DNA of 64,000 bases from JADLHS01 sp964561105 (GCA_964561105.1 CAZLOH010000013.1:39028-103027), one strand, 5' to 3'; positions 42,419-52,626 are shown, counted from the stretch's first letter. Translations and numbers: made by a program. The notes: generated by a model from the letters alone, not told the origin.

Positions 42419-44467
42419 TCACGCGGCCGGGGCGGGCGCGGGAGTGCCGAGTCCGGGCAGCGCGGGCGGCACGGTTTTGGGCGGCGGCTCCGGCAACGGC
42501 GTGCCGGCCGGCGCTCCCATCATGGGGCCGGATTCCGGTGGTTTCGGTGGCGGGGTGAATCGGCCGGTGCGGACGATTTCCTCCACCTGCGTGCCATCCA
42601 AGGTTTCAAACTCCAACAGCGCCTTGGCAATCAACTCCAGCTTGTCGCGGTTCGTCTCGATCATGCTCTTCGCCGTGGCGTAGGCCTCGTCCGTGATACG
42701 TTTGACTTCGTTGTCAATTTCCTGAGCCGTCTGTTCGCTGTAATCCTTGGCCCGCATCATGTCGCGACCGAGGAAAACGTATTCCTGGCTTTCACCATAA
42801 AGCACGTTGCCCAGCCGCTCGCTCATGCCCCAGTGCATCACCATCGCCTTGGCCATGCCGGTGGCCTGCTGAATGTCGCTCGACGCCCCGCTGGAAATAT
42901 CGTCCGTGACGTACTCCTCGGCGATGCGCCCGGCCATCGTCATGATGATTGTGTCAATCGCCTGTTTCTTGCGCATGTTTAACACGTCTTCCTTGGGCAA
43001 GGACATCGTGACCCCCAGCGCGCGACCGCGTGGAATAATCGTCACCTTGTGCAACGGATGCGTGTGTTTGAGCAGCACATTGACCAGCGCATGACCGGCT
43101 TCGTGCCAGGCCGTGGCGCGTTTATCTTCGTCGGACATCGCCATGCTGCGCCGTTCGCGTCCCCAGCGGACCTTGTCGCGCGCTTCTTCCAACTCCAGCA
43201 TCCCGATGCCTTTGCGATTCGTGCGCGCGGCCAGCAACGCGGCCTCGTTGAGCAGATTCGCCAGTTCCGCGCCGGAATATCCGGGCGTGCCGCGGGCAAT
43301 GATGGAAAGATCCACTTCCGGCAACAGCTTCACGCTCTTGGCGTGAACCTTGAGAATCCCTTCGCGCCCGCGCACATCGGGAAGATTCACTGTGACCTGA
43401 CGATCAAAGCGGCCGGGCCGCAACAACGCCGGATCGAGCACATCGGGCCGGTTCGTGGCCGCGATAATGATGATGCCTTCCTGCGTGTCAAAGCCGTCCA
43501 TCTCCACGAGCAACGCATTCAAAGTCTGTTCGCGCTCATCGTTGCCGCCGCCCAGTCCGTGGCCGCGCGACCGGCCCACGGCGTCAATTTCGTCAATGAA
43601 CACCAGACACGGCGTGTTCTTGCGCGCCTGCTCGAACATGTCGCGCACCCGGCTGGCGCCCACGCCGACAAACATCTCCACGAAGTCCGAGCCGCTGATG
43701 CTGAAGAACGCCGCATCGGCCTCGCCCGCGATGGCTTTGGCCAGCAGGGTTTTTCCAGTGCCGGGCGGCCCGATCATCAAGACGCCTTTCGGGATGCGCC
43801 CGCCGAGGCGTTGAAACTTCTTCGGGTCTTTGAGGAATTCCACGAGTTCGGACACCTCATCAATCGCCTCGTCCACTCCGGCCACATCCTTGAAGGTGGT
43901 TTTGTTGCGGTCTTTGGCGAGCAATCGCGCCTTGCTCTTGCCAAAACTGAGCGCGCCCTTCCCCGCCATGCGAATCTGTCGGATGAAGAAAAACCAGAGG
44001 AACAGGCCGATGACCCCGAGGAAGAGCAATTGCATCCCCAGACTGTAAAGCAAGGCGCTGGTCTCGTGCGGCTCGATGACGGAATCGGCGAGCAGCTTGT
44101 TTTCAATCGTCTCGGTCAGCCGGGCTTTGGTCCGGAACGGAATCTCCACCGGTTTCCCGTCCTTCAATATCTTGCTCCCGGTCCCGTCCGTCGCGTAGAA
44201 ATTGCCGACGATTTCGGTCAGGTAGGAAGATTGCGCCCCATAATTGATCGTGGCGTTGGCCAGCAGGTTGGAATTCACCTTCTGCAAAAACTCGAACTGC
44301 GAAAGCTCCGTGCGCGGCGATTCGCCCATGCGATCCCGCATCGTCGCCAGCAGCACGATGCCTCCGAGGATCACCGCCCAGATCACCCAGGTCCGGGGTT
44401 GCATGCGAAATTCACCGCCCCGTTTCGGATTCTTGTCGTCGTCGTTTTTTCGATTGTCGTCTGCCAT
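42419..44467 (-). CDS. ftsH: ATP-dependent zinc metalloprotease FtsH
   Basis: 682 residues. N-terminal transmembrane helix (WVIWAVILGGIVLLAT), a periplasmic domain, second helix (LLFLGVIGLFLWFFFI), AAA domain with Walker A GPPGTGKTLLAKAIAG (about 232) and Walker B CLVFIDEIDAVG, SRH, then the protease domain with HEAGH (about 452). A Pro-rich tail (PPKPPESGPMMG...) is longer than usual. It degrades misassembled membrane and regulatory proteins. It follows tilS by 51 bp, the usual tilS-ftsH pairing. Confidence 0.97.
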   Translation of the reverse strand: MADDNRKNDDDKNPKRGGEFRMQPRTWVIWAVILGGIVLLATMRDRMGESPRTELSQFEFLQKVNSNLLANATINYGAQSSYLTEIVGNFYATDGTGSKILKDGKPVEIPFRTKARLTETIENKLLADSVIEPHETSALLYSLGMQLLFLGVIGLFLWFFFIRQIRMAGKGALSFGKSKARLLAKDRNKTTFKDVAGVDEAIDEVSELVEFLKDPKKFQRLGGRIPKGVLMIGPPGTGKTLLAKAIAGEADAAFFSISGSDFVEMFVGVGASRVRDMFEQARKNTPCLVFIDEIDAVGRSRGHGLGGGNDEREQTLNALLVEMDGFDTQEGIIIIAATNRPDVLDPALLRPGRFDRQVTVNLPDVRGREGILKVHAKSVKLLPEVDLSIIARGTPGYSGAELANLLNEAALLAARTNRKGIGMLELEEARDKVRWGRERRSMAMSDEDKRATAWHEAGHALVNVLLKHTHPLHKVTIIPRGRALGVTMSLPKEDVLNMRKKQAIDTIIMTMAGRIAEEYVTDDISSGASSDIQQATGMAKAMVMHWGMSERLGNVLYGESQEYVFLGRDMMRAKDYSEQTAQEIDNEVKRITDEAYATAKSMIETNRDKLELIAKALLEFETLDGTQVEEIVRTGRFTPPPKPPESGPMMGAPAGTPLPEPPPKTVPPALPGLGTPAPAPAA

Positions 44468-44518
44468 GATATTTTAGCGGGCCAAACCTAGCATGATGCC
44501 CGGAGGCCCGCAATGAGC

Positions 44519-45892
44519 TTATTCGGCCCGCCGCCAGCCCCAACGCAAGCGTCGCTCCGTGCCCGACGTGAGCCGGAATCGTGCCCCAATCCGCAATCCT
44601 TCCACCCAAAAAATTTCCCCGTGCCGCGTGGTCGCCAACACGAGCTGCCGACGACGGTCGCGTGGAATTTTTTGGTTCACAAACCAATCCTGGAGCTTGA
44701 CTGGAGTTTCCATTCCGATGGGCTGGAAACGATCGCCCGGTCGCCAATGGCGCAGGATGATGCTCGATCCAACCCGACTCGCGTCGAAAAATTCCCGGCC
44801 ACCGACCGGCGCCGGCAATCTTCCCCCCGCGACGGCCAGCCGCTGCCAATCCAGTTCCACTCCGCCAAAATCCAGACGGCCGGACCGACTCCTGAGCGCG
44901 ACGACCCTGCGCCCGCGGCGAAACTTTTCCTCGGTCGGCAGCACTCGAACCACCCGGCCCGCCGCGTCACAAGCCAACTGCAAACCAGGCCGGGTCGTCG
45001 TCGGCCGGCCCGGTGACATCCGGAGGGATTCGATCAGATCGAAGTCCGCCATGATGCCTTGTCGCTGAAGCTGACATTGCAGGACACGACGCTGGAGACC
45101 CACCGACAACTTCGCGAACCGACGCGACGCGAGGGGGAGTTTGAGCCAGGCTCGGGCTGCTGCCACGGCGACCTCCGCATCCGCCCCGACCACATCCATG
45201 AGCCGGGGAATTGTCCGCACCAACCCGGGTTGAAAGCGGTCGCGCAACAACGGCAGTAGTTCGTGCCGCACCCGGTTCCGCAGCAGCTCGCGCGACGCAT
45301 TGCTGGCGTCCTCGCGGAAACTCACGCCGTGCTCCCGCGCGAACCGTTCCAAATCGTCCTTGGTCACGTCGAGCAAGGGGCGGCAGAGTTGGACTCGCTT
45401 GTCCGCCGGTGAAACCGAGCGCCATTTCATACCGGCCAGCCCGTCCCCGCCCGCGCCGCGCAATAACCGCAAGAAAAACAACTCCACCTGGTCATCGGCG
45501 TGATGAGCCAGGGCAATCACCCGACACTTCGACGCCCGGGCCGCCCGGGCCAGAAACTCGTGTCGCAATTGTCGCGCGGCCATTTCCACCGACAGCCCGT
45601 TGCGTTGCGCCAGCGCTTTGACGTCGCCCCGCCCCACCCGACACGGCAGAGCCGCCGCGTGCGCCGCCTGGCGCACGAACCGCTCATCCGCATCGCTCGC
45701 GCGCCCGCGCAGTTGATGGTTGAAGTGGGCGACGGAAAGCCTCCAGTCAAATTTCAGCGCCAGCGTCTGCAGGAGTTTTAACAACACCATCGAATCCAGC
45801 CCGCCCGAAACGGCGACGAGGATTCGGTCACCCTTAGCCCAGAGAATGCGCCCGGTAACGGACTGAGCGGCGTGCTCGAGCAATTGTTTCAT
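44519..45892 (-). CDS. tilS: tRNA(Ile)-lysidine synthetase
   Basis: 457 residues from ATG at 45892, with AAGG upstream; a GTG at 45928 is an alternative start. The N-terminal PP-loop is ILVAVSGGLDSMVLLKLL, with LSVAHFNHQLRG, ALAHHADDQVELFFLRLLRGAG and RPLLDVTKDDLERFA following; C-terminal substrate-binding domains end in WFVNQKIPRDRRRQLVL and RFRLTSGTE. It ligates lysine to C34 of tRNA-Ile2, changing AUG to AUA decoding. All ATP-site residues are in place. Confidence 0.93.
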   Translation of the reverse strand: MKQLLEHAAQSVTGRILWAKGDRILVAVSGGLDSMVLLKLLQTLALKFDWRLSVAHFNHQLRGRASDADERFVRQAAHAAALPCRVGRGDVKALAQRNGLSVEMAARQLRHEFLARAARASKCRVIALAHHADDQVELFFLRLLRGAGGDGLAGMKWRSVSPADKRVQLCRPLLDVTKDDLERFAREHGVSFREDASNASRELLRNRVRHELLPLLRDRFQPGLVRTIPRLMDVVGADAEVAVAAARAWLKLPLASRRFAKLSVGLQRRVLQCQLQRQGIMADFDLIESLRMSPGRPTTTRPGLQLACDAAGRVVRVLPTEEKFRRGRRVVALRSRSGRLDFGGVELDWQRLAVAGGRLPAPVGGREFFDASRVGSSIILRHWRPGDRFQPIGMETPVKLQDWFVNQKIPRDRRRQLVLATTRHGEIFWVEGLRIGARFRLTSGTERRLRWGWRRAE

Positions 45893-45933
45893 TTCCGCAG
45901 CAACCTTCGCCGGAACCACACCCGGCACAGCCT

Positions 45934-46419
45934 CTAATCCCGGAAATTCTGGTACTGCAACGCCACGGGGAAGTCTTTTCCGCGCACGGCGGCAATGACC
46001 GACTGCAATTCGTCCCGGCTCTTGCCCGTCACCCGCACCTGGCTGTCTTGAATCTGCGTGGTCACCTTGAACTTTCCCTCGCGGATGAATCCGGTGATCT
46101 GTTTGGCCACGTCGGTCGCAATCCCCTGTTTGATCCGGATCACCTGCCGGGCATGACCGAGCGGCGAGACGTCGGGGTCGCCTTGTTCAACATTCTTCAG
46201 GCTGATGTTGCGTCGGGCCAGCTTGCCCATCACGATCTCGCCCAGCGCCTGGATTTTGAACTGGTCTTCGGCCGAGAGCTTGATTTCGTTTTTCTCCAGC
46301 ACGATCTCCGCCTTGCTGCCCTTGAAATCAAACCGGTTCGCCAGTTCCTTTTTGGCGATGTTCACCGCGTTCTCGATTTCCATCGAGTTCACTTCGCTGA
46401 CAATATCAAATGATGGCAT
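45934..46419 (-). CDS. YajQ family nucleotide-binding protein
   Basis: 161 residues from ATG at 46419. MPSFDIVSEVNSMEIENAVNIAKKEL and RFDFKGSKAEI are the signature of the YajQ family, with a second half ending GKDFPVALQYQNFRD. Members bind c-di-GMP (as shown in Xanthomonas) or nucleic acid; which applies here is unknown. It is the first gene of the minus-strand operon leading to tilS, divergent from nusA. Confidence 0.92.
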   Translation of the reverse strand: MPSFDIVSEVNSMEIENAVNIAKKELANRFDFKGSKAEIVLEKNEIKLSAEDQFKIQALGEIVMGKLARRNISLKNVEQGDPDVSPLGHARQVIRIKQGIATDVAKQITGFIREGKFKVTTQIQDSQVRVTGKSRDELQSVIAAVRGKDFPVALQYQNFRD

Positions 46420-46643
46420 GAGCGGATGGTATGCAACCGCCGCCGGTTGGGAAGGATTTTGACGCTTGCGCACGCCAGCGACTCCGCGACGGACACGGAT
46501 TTGCGCTTGACGGGTTCTCCGGCCGTTTCCTATGCTCCGGTTAGAACGGTAAAGTGGGCTGGCGGCAAGCTGGCGTGCCAAGTCGGAAGAATAACACTCT
46601 GCCGACTTTTTTGTTCCCCCGGTGGGGACACGACGACGAGCGT

Positions 46644-47924
46644 ATGAATGCGGATTTTTTAGCAGTACTGGAATTCTGGGAGCGCGAAAAGGGCATCAGC
46701 CGTGATGTCCTGGTCGGCGCGGTCCAGGAGGCCCTGCTCTCGGCGGCGAAGAAGGCCGTCGGCGCCGCCCGCGAATTGCGCGTGGCCATTGATCCCAAAA
46801 ACGGCGACATCCGGGCGTTCGCCAAGCTCATTGTCGCGGAGAAGGTCATTTCCAAGCACGACCAGATTTCCCAGTTCGACGCCCGCCGCCTCAAGGCGGA
46901 CGCCCAGGTGGGTGACGAACTCGAGGTCGAAGTCACCCCCGCTGGTTTCGGCCGGATTGCCTCGCAGTATGCCAAGCAGGCGCTGATGCAACACATCCGC
47001 CGGGCGGAGAAGGCGCTCATCTTCACCGAGTTCAAGGACCGCGTCGGCGACATCATCAGCGGCACCGTGCGGCGGTTCGATCGCTCGGATGTGCTGGTGG
47101 ACCTCGGCAAATACGAAGCGTTGCTCCCGAACAAGGAACGCGTGCCAACGGAGGAATATCAGATCGGCGACCGCATCCGTTGTTTCGTCAAAGCGGTCGA
47201 GCAAGGCCCGCACGGACCGGAAATCATTTTGTCGCGGGCGGATCCACGATTCGTCATCAAACTCTTTCAGGTGGAAGTCTCCGAGATCAGCGACGGCACC
47301 ATCGAGATCAAAGGCATCGCGCGCGAACCGGGCTTTCGCACCAAGCTCGCCGTCTGGACGCGGGACGAAAAGGTGGACCCGGTCGGGGCATGCGTGGGGT
47401 TGCGGGGTCAGCGGGTGAAGAACATCGTCCGCGAACTGAGCAACGAGAAGGTGGACATCATCAAATGGTCCCCCAACGTCCGCGATTACATCACCAACGC
47501 CCTCTCCCCGGCCAAGCTCAAGAGTTTCGACGTGGATGAGGTCAGCAAGCGGGTGAAGATCGTGGTGAGTGACGACCAGCTATCCCTCGCCATCGGCAAG
47601 CGCGGGCAGAACGCGCGGCTGACCTCGAAATTGACGGGGTGGCAGGTGGACATTGAAGCCGAAGTCGTGGTCACCAAGGGCTTCGATGAGAAAGTGGCGG
47701 AAGCCGTCGAGCAACTGGCGGCCATTGAAGGCATCACGAACGAGCAGGCCCACGCCCTGGTTCACGCGGGTTTGATTCGACTGGAAGATTTGTTGCAAGC
47801 CGACGAAAGCGATTTGACCGAGATCCTCCAGATTGGCGACCAGGCCGGCGCCGTGTTGCAGGCCGCGCGCGCGGAAGCCGAGCGGCGCCAGATTCAACCG
47901 GGCGGCACGGACGCGGCCGCCTGA
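46644..47924 (+). CDS. nusA: Transcription termination/antitermination protein NusA
   Basis: 426 residues from ATG at 46644. Domains in order: NusA_N (MNADFLAVLEFWEREKGISRDVL), S1 (about 130-200; GDIISGTVRRFDRSDVLVDLG), KH1-KH2 (PVGACVGLRGQRVKNIVREL; DDQLSLAIGKRGQNARLTSKLTGW) and one C-terminal acidic helix-hairpin-helix repeat. It binds RNA polymerase and modulates pausing and termination. It heads the nusA-infB-rbfA-nrnA-truB-ribF cluster; rimP, often upstream, is absent. Confidence 0.96.
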   Translation: MNADFLAVLEFWEREKGISRDVLVGAVQEALLSAAKKAVGAARELRVAIDPKNGDIRAFAKLIVAEKVISKHDQISQFDARRLKADAQVGDELEVEVTPAGFGRIASQYAKQALMQHIRRAEKALIFTEFKDRVGDIISGTVRRFDRSDVLVDLGKYEALLPNKERVPTEEYQIGDRIRCFVKAVEQGPHGPEIILSRADPRFVIKLFQVEVSEISDGTIEIKGIAREPGFRTKLAVWTRDEKVDPVGACVGLRGQRVKNIVRELSNEKVDIIKWSPNVRDYITNALSPAKLKSFDVDEVSKRVKIVVSDDQLSLAIGKRGQNARLTSKLTGWQVDIEAEVVVTKGFDEKVAEAVEQLAAIEGITNEQAHALVHAGLIRLEDLLQADESDLTEILQIGDQAGAVLQAARAEAERRQIQPGGTDAAA

Positions 47925-48015
47925 CGCAGTTATGAGTGTGGGAAATCGTTTCGTTGCCCTGTGGAGACAGCCATGACGGCTTGCGTCCCAGCCCGAGCGG
48001 CGGTTTGGAAAAATT

Positions 48016-50469
48016 ATGCCCGTACGCATTTACGACATTTCGAAAAAGCTTGGCCTCGAGAACAAGGAAACTCTGGCCAAAGCGAAGGCATTGGGCATTG
48101 CCGCCGCCAAAGTTCCGTCCAGTTCGCTCGATAAGATCACGGCCGAGTATCTCGAAGAACAGATCCTCAAGGATCATCCCGAACTCGCCGCCCCCAGGCC
48201 CGCGCCCGAACCGCCCAAGCCGGTCGAGCCCGAACCCATCGTCCTCGTCACCGCGCCCCCGCCTCCGCCCACACCGGAGCCGCCGTCCGCACCGGCCGAG
48301 GTCATCGAGCCACCCGCTCCGGTGACCGTTGCGGAAGTCGCGCCGCCGAAAGTCGAAAAACCGGCCGCCGCGCCCGTCGCTCCGCCCGTACCCCCGCCCC
48401 CGCCCGTACCCCCGCCCCCGCCCGAGCCACCGAAACCGCGCGTCGGCGAAAAAGTCGGCTTCATCCAACTGACTCCTTCCAAAGCCCAGTCGCGTCCCTC
48501 GGAACGCACGGGCGCTCGTCCGCCGGGTCGCGACGGAGGGCGCACTGATTTCCTGCGTCGCGGCGATACCCGCCATGTGCGCGGCGGCCCTGGAGGCGGC
48601 GGTCAACCTCGCCCCACCGGCCCGCGTTCCGCCGAACCGGCCAAGCCCGCCGCGCCGCGGTTCGCCCTGCCGGCCGATGCGCAGGTCATCACCATCAAAC
48701 CACCCATCGTCGTTCGCGAACTGGCCGAGCAGCTCAAGCAAAAGCCGTTCAAAATCATCGCCGACCTGATGGAGGCGGGCGTCTTCGCCAATGTGAACCA
48801 GGCGATTGACGAGAAAATCGCCACGCAGATTTGCGCCAAATACGGCGTGAAGTTCGAGGTGGAAAAACGGGCCAAGGGCGAAGGCCAGGTTCATGCCCCG
48901 ATCAAAAAGATCGAGCTCGACACCGAGGACCGGCCCGAGCAACTCAAACCCCGCCCTCCCGTCGTCACCATCATGGGCCACGTGGACCACGGCAAGACGT
49001 CCTTGCTCGACGTCATTCGCAAGGCCAATGTTGTCGAGAGCGAAGCGGGCGGCATCACCCAGCATATCGGCGCTTACACGATTTCTTTTCCGCATCCCGA
49101 GCGGAAGAACGACCTCCAGCAGATCACGTTTCTCGACACGCCCGGCCACGCCGCGTTCAGTTCCATGCGCGCGCGCGGAGCGAACGTCACCGACATCGTC
49201 GTGCTCGTCGTCGCCGCGAACGACGGCGTCATGCCGCAAACCCTCGAAGCGTTGAACCACGCCAAGGCCGCGAAAGTCCCGATCCTGGTCGCGGTCAACA
49301 AGTGCGATCATCCCAACGCCAACCCGATGAAGGTCCGGCAGCAGTTGCAGGAAAAAGGACTCGCGCCGGACGATTGGGGCGGCGACACGATTTTCGTGGA
49401 TTGCTCCGCTTTGACCAAACAGGGCGTGGACAAACTGCTCGAAATGATCTTGCTCCAGGCAGATCTGCTGGAGTTAAAAGCCAATCCCGACCGGCTGGCC
49501 AAGGGCAATGTCATCGAATCCGGCATCGAACCCGGCGGCCCGATGGCCACCGTGCTCGTGCGCAAAGGCACGCTGCACCAGGGTGAAGTGATTTTGTGCG
49601 GCGAGTTTTACGGCAAGGCCCGGGCCTTGATCAACGAAGAGGGCAAGCGCCTCAAGGAAGCCACCCCCTCGGTGGCGGTGAAAATTCTCGGTCTCAACGG
49701 CGTGCCGGAAGCCGGCCTCGAATTCAGCGTGTGCAAGGATGAACGCACCGCCCGCGATCTCGCCGACGAACGTCGCCAGGTCAGCCGGACCGAAAGCCTC
49801 GAAGCCAAGGCCAAGGTCACTTTGGAAAATCTGTTCGCCACGCTGGACTCCCAGCAAGGCAAGACCCTCAAGGTCGTCGTCAAGGCGGACACGCAAGGTT
49901 CGGTGGAAGCGATCGTCGAAGCCATCAACAAGATTGAGTCCGACAAGGTTTCGCTCGAAGTCATTCACAGCGACGTCGGCGCGATCACCGAAAACGACGT
50001 GGCCCTGGCCTCCGCTTCGCACGGCATCATCCTCGGGTTTCATACCCGGGTGGACAGCACCGCCGCCGAAAAGGCGAAACACGAAAACGTGCAGATCAAA
50101 CTGTACGCCATCATCTACGAACTCATTGACGACGTGAAGGCCGGCATGACCGGCCTGCTCGATCCCGTCGCCAAGGAAGTCATCGTAGGCTCGGCGGAGG
50201 TCCGGCAGGTGTTCGAACTTTCCAAGGGCGTGCCCGTCGCCGGCTCGATGGTCACCACCGGCCGCATCGTACGCGGCAAGGTCCGCGTGCGCCGCCGCAA
50301 GGATGTCATTTACGAAGGCGTCACGCAGTCGCTGCGCCGTTTCCAGGACGAAGTCAACGAAGTCCGCGCCGGCCTCGAGTGCGGCATCCGCATCGAGGGA
50401 TTCAGTGAAATCGAAGTGGGTGACGTCATCGAGTGTTACACCATCGAGAAAGTCGCGCAGAAACTTTAA
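48016..50469 (+). CDS. infB: Translation initiation factor IF-2
   Basis: 817 residues. IF2_N (MPVRIYDISKKLGLENKETL), then a long Pro/Ala/Glu linker with tandem PPPP-VPPP stretches (about 60-150), a second IF2_N-like segment (PIVVRELAEQLKQKPFKIIADLMEAG), and the G domain with GHVDHGKTSLLD (G1, about 321), DTPGHAAF (G3) and NKCDHPNAN (G4), followed by the C-terminal barrels that bind fMet-tRNA. It delivers initiator tRNA to the 30S subunit. The poly-Pro linker is notable for its length and DNA repetitiveness. Confidence 0.97.
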   Translation: MPVRIYDISKKLGLENKETLAKAKALGIAAAKVPSSSLDKITAEYLEEQILKDHPELAAPRPAPEPPKPVEPEPIVLVTAPPPPPTPEPPSAPAEVIEPPAPVTVAEVAPPKVEKPAAAPVAPPVPPPPPVPPPPPEPPKPRVGEKVGFIQLTPSKAQSRPSERTGARPPGRDGGRTDFLRRGDTRHVRGGPGGGGQPRPTGPRSAEPAKPAAPRFALPADAQVITIKPPIVVRELAEQLKQKPFKIIADLMEAGVFANVNQAIDEKIATQICAKYGVKFEVEKRAKGEGQVHAPIKKIELDTEDRPEQLKPRPPVVTIMGHVDHGKTSLLDVIRKANVVESEAGGITQHIGAYTISFPHPERKNDLQQITFLDTPGHAAFSSMRARGANVTDIVVLVVAANDGVMPQTLEALNHAKAAKVPILVAVNKCDHPNANPMKVRQQLQEKGLAPDDWGGDTIFVDCSALTKQGVDKLLEMILLQADLLELKANPDRLAKGNVIESGIEPGGPMATVLVRKGTLHQGEVILCGEFYGKARALINEEGKRLKEATPSVAVKILGLNGVPEAGLEFSVCKDERTARDLADERRQVSRTESLEAKAKVTLENLFATLDSQQGKTLKVVVKADTQGSVEAIVEAINKIESDKVSLEVIHSDVGAITENDVALASASHGIILGFHTRVDSTAAEKAKHENVQIKLYAIIYELIDDVKAGMTGLLDPVAKEVIVGSAEVRQVFELSKGVPVAGSMVTTGRIVRGKVRVRRRKDVIYEGVTQSLRRFQDEVNEVRAGLECGIRIEGFSEIEVGDVIECYTIEKVAQKL

Positions 50470-50543
50470 GACGCCCCGGCGTCCGCCGCTCGCGTTGAGG
50501 TTTGCGGAGGCCGCCGTCAACAATCAAACATCGTCCATCACCA

Positions 50544-50909
50544 ATGCCCGGCCTCCGCCACCAACGAGTTCGCGAATTGCTCAAACGGGCGATCGGCGAA
50601 GTCATCCGGCGCGAGTTCAATGTTTCCGAAGTTGGCCTCATCACCGTGAACGAGGTCGAGTGCGCCGGCGACCTCAAGTCCGCCACCGTCTTCATCAGCA
50701 TCCTCGGCAACCCCGACCAGCAAAAGCGCGGGCTGGCCGTGCTCACCGAACATCGCGCGCGCATTCAAGGGCTCATGGCCCGGGCGGTGGTGCTCAAATA
50801 CACCCCCACCCTGCGCTTTGTCTTTGATGATTCCGTCGCGCGCGGCAACCAGGTCCTGCGCATCATCGAAGAATTGGAAAAAGCCGCCCCGCCGCCGCCT
50901 GAACCGTAA
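50544..50909 (+). CDS. rbfA: Ribosome-binding factor A
   Basis: 121 residues from ATG at 50544. KH-like fold with RHQRVRELLKRAIGEVIRREF, SATVFISILG, LTEHRARIQGLMARAVVLKYTP and LRFVFDDSVARGNQV. It acts in late maturation of the 30S subunit and 16S 5' processing. Standard position between infB and nrnA; 75 bp after infB. A Pro-rich tail ends the protein. Confidence 0.93.
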   Translation: MPGLRHQRVRELLKRAIGEVIRREFNVSEVGLITVNEVECAGDLKSATVFISILGNPDQQKRGLAVLTEHRARIQGLMARAVVLKYTPTLRFVFDDSVARGNQVLRIIEELEKAAPPPPEP

Positions 50910-50919
50910 CCGTCCCGAG

Positions 50920-51903
50920 ATGAAATCCTCCCCCCAGATCATCACCCGCATCCTAGAAGCGATTCGCGAAGCCAAAACCGTCTGCGTCGTCGGCCATGTC
51001 CGTCCCGACGGAGATTGCATCGGCTCGCAGCTTGGCCTCACCCTGGCGTTGCGCGCGGAGGGCAAAAAGACCGTCTGTTGGAATGAGGATTCCATGCCGG
51101 AAAAATACCGGTTTCTCGATCCCGACCGTGTGTTCGAGAAACCGAAGGCCGGCCAGGAGTTCGACCTCGTCATTGCCACGGATTGCGCGAGCTTCGAGCG
51201 GCTCGGCGCGGTCGGCAAACACGTCGCCCGGCGAAAACTCCTGATCAACATTGATCACCACGAGAGCAACACCCGTTACGGCGATGTGAACTGGATCTCC
51301 GCCCACGAACCCTCCACCGGTGAATTGATTTTTCGCCTGCTCAAAACCGCACGCTGGCCGATCACCAAGCCGATTGCCGACCTCCTCTTCACCGCCGTCT
51401 CCACGGACACCGGCTCGTTTCAATACGCCACCACCCGCCCGAGCACGTTCAACGTCGGGGCCGAACTGGTGACCCGCGGCGCCAACCTCGCGCGGATTTG
51501 CGACGAGGTTTACCAGTCCTTCCCGCTGTCCCGCGCGCGATTGCTCAAACTGCTTTACACCAAGTTCAAACTCACGGACCAGAACCGCATCGCCTACTTC
51601 TGGCTTAAACAGGCCGACCTCGCCCGGACCGGGGCCGAGAGCAACGACACCGAAGGATTGATTGATCACATCCGGGACATCGAGCCGGTCGTGGTCGCCT
51701 GTGTCTTCGAGGAAATCGAACCCGAACTCACCCGCATCAGCCTGCGCTCCAAAAGCGGGCAGGTGAACGTCAGCGAAATCTGCGGCCAATTTGGGGGCGG
51801 GGGACATTCCGCCGCCGCCGGGGCGCGCATTCCCGGCCGGCCGCTCTCCGTCCAGCGGCGCGTGGTGGCCGCCATTCGCAAAGCCGTTCGTGCGGTGAAG
51901 TGA
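50920..51903 (+). CDS. nrnA: Bifunctional oligoribonuclease/PAP phosphatase (DHH family)
   Basis: 327 residues from ATG at 50920. DHH domain with VCVVGHVRPDGDCIGSQLGL, VIATDCAS and INIDHHESN (about 110-118), then DTGSFQYATTRPSTF; the C-terminal DHHA1 domain ends GQFGGGGHSAAAGARI. It degrades nanoRNAs and dephosphorylates 3'-phosphoadenosine 5'-phosphate. All metal-binding residues are visible. Positioned as in most nusA operons, 10 bp after rbfA and 6 bp before truB. Confidence 0.93.
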   Translation: MKSSPQIITRILEAIREAKTVCVVGHVRPDGDCIGSQLGLTLALRAEGKKTVCWNEDSMPEKYRFLDPDRVFEKPKAGQEFDLVIATDCASFERLGAVGKHVARRKLLINIDHHESNTRYGDVNWISAHEPSTGELIFRLLKTARWPITKPIADLLFTAVSTDTGSFQYATTRPSTFNVGAELVTRGANLARICDEVYQSFPLSRARLLKLLYTKFKLTDQNRIAYFWLKQADLARTGAESNDTEGLIDHIRDIEPVVVACVFEEIEPELTRISLRSKSGQVNVSEICGQFGGGGHSAAAGARIPGRPLSVQRRVVAAIRKAVRAVK

Positions 51904-51909
51904 TTCGCC

Positions 51910-52623
51910 ATGCAAGAATTTACCGCCCTCGACGGCGCCCTGCTCATTGATAAGCCCAGCGGCCCGACTTCCCACGATGTCGTGGATGCCATCCGCCGCA
52001 AATTCGGCCTCAAGAAGGTTGGCCATTGCGGCACGCTCGATCCCAACGCCACCGGGCTGCTCATCATCGTGCTCGGACGCGGCACCAAGTTGTCCGAAAA
52101 ATTGATGGGCGATGACAAGGTCTATGAAGGGACGCTGAAGTTCGGCGAAACCACGGACAGTTACGATGCGGATGGCGAACTCACCGCCTCCCTGCCCGTC
52201 CCCCTGCTGACGTTGGATCAATTAAACGAGGAGGCCGCCACCTTCATTGGAGATCAAAGGCAGATGCCGCCCATGGTTTCGGCCATCAAGAAAGCGGGGG
52301 TGCCCCTCTACAAGCTGGCGCGCAAAGGCGTGGAGGTGGAGCGTGAGCCGCGTTTGATTCACATCTACAATTTTCGCTTCACCGATTACGCCGAACCGTT
52401 CGCCACGTTCAAGCTGGCTTGCACCAAGGGCACCTACGTCCGGAGTGTGGCGCACGACCTCGGCCAGAAACTCGGTTGCGGCGCGCACCTGGCAACCCTG
52501 CGGCGCAGCGTGTCCGGCAAGTTCGACGTCGCCGACGCCAAACCGCTCGAGGAGATTCTGAATCTGTCGGTCACTGCGTTGGAAAAGCGAGTGATCCCAT
52601 TCCTGAAACTTTCGGCCGCTTGA
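51910..52623 (+). CDS. truB: tRNA pseudouridine(55) synthase
   Basis: 237 residues. GALLIDKPSGPTSHDVV, catalytic Asp44 in GHCGTLDPNATGLLI, then KVYEGTLKFGETTDSYDADG, QMPPMVSAIKKAGVPLYKLARKG and GTYVRSVAHDLGQKL. It isomerises U55 in the T-loop of tRNAs. It lacks a PUA domain, as in many short TruB proteins. Downstream is a hairpin-rich spacer before ribF. Confidence 0.96.
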   Translation: MQEFTALDGALLIDKPSGPTSHDVVDAIRRKFGLKKVGHCGTLDPNATGLLIIVLGRGTKLSEKLMGDDKVYEGTLKFGETTDSYDADGELTASLPVPLLTLDQLNEEAATFIGDQRQMPPMVSAIKKAGVPLYKLARKGVEVEREPRLIHIYNFRFTDYAEPFATFKLACTKGTYVRSVAHDLGQKLGCGAHLATLRRSVSGKFDVADAKPLEEILNLSVTALEKRVIPFLKLSAA

Positions 52624-52626
52624 GGA

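Noticed and set aside
43049..44491. 480-residue plus-strand ORF opposite ftsH
   Set aside because: Antisense to ftsH, which is certain from its Walker and HEAGH motifs.
48400..48425. Tandem CCCGCCCCCGCCCGTA units in infB as a mobile repeat
   Set aside because: They encode the Pro-rich linker typical of IF-2 and need no element to explain them.
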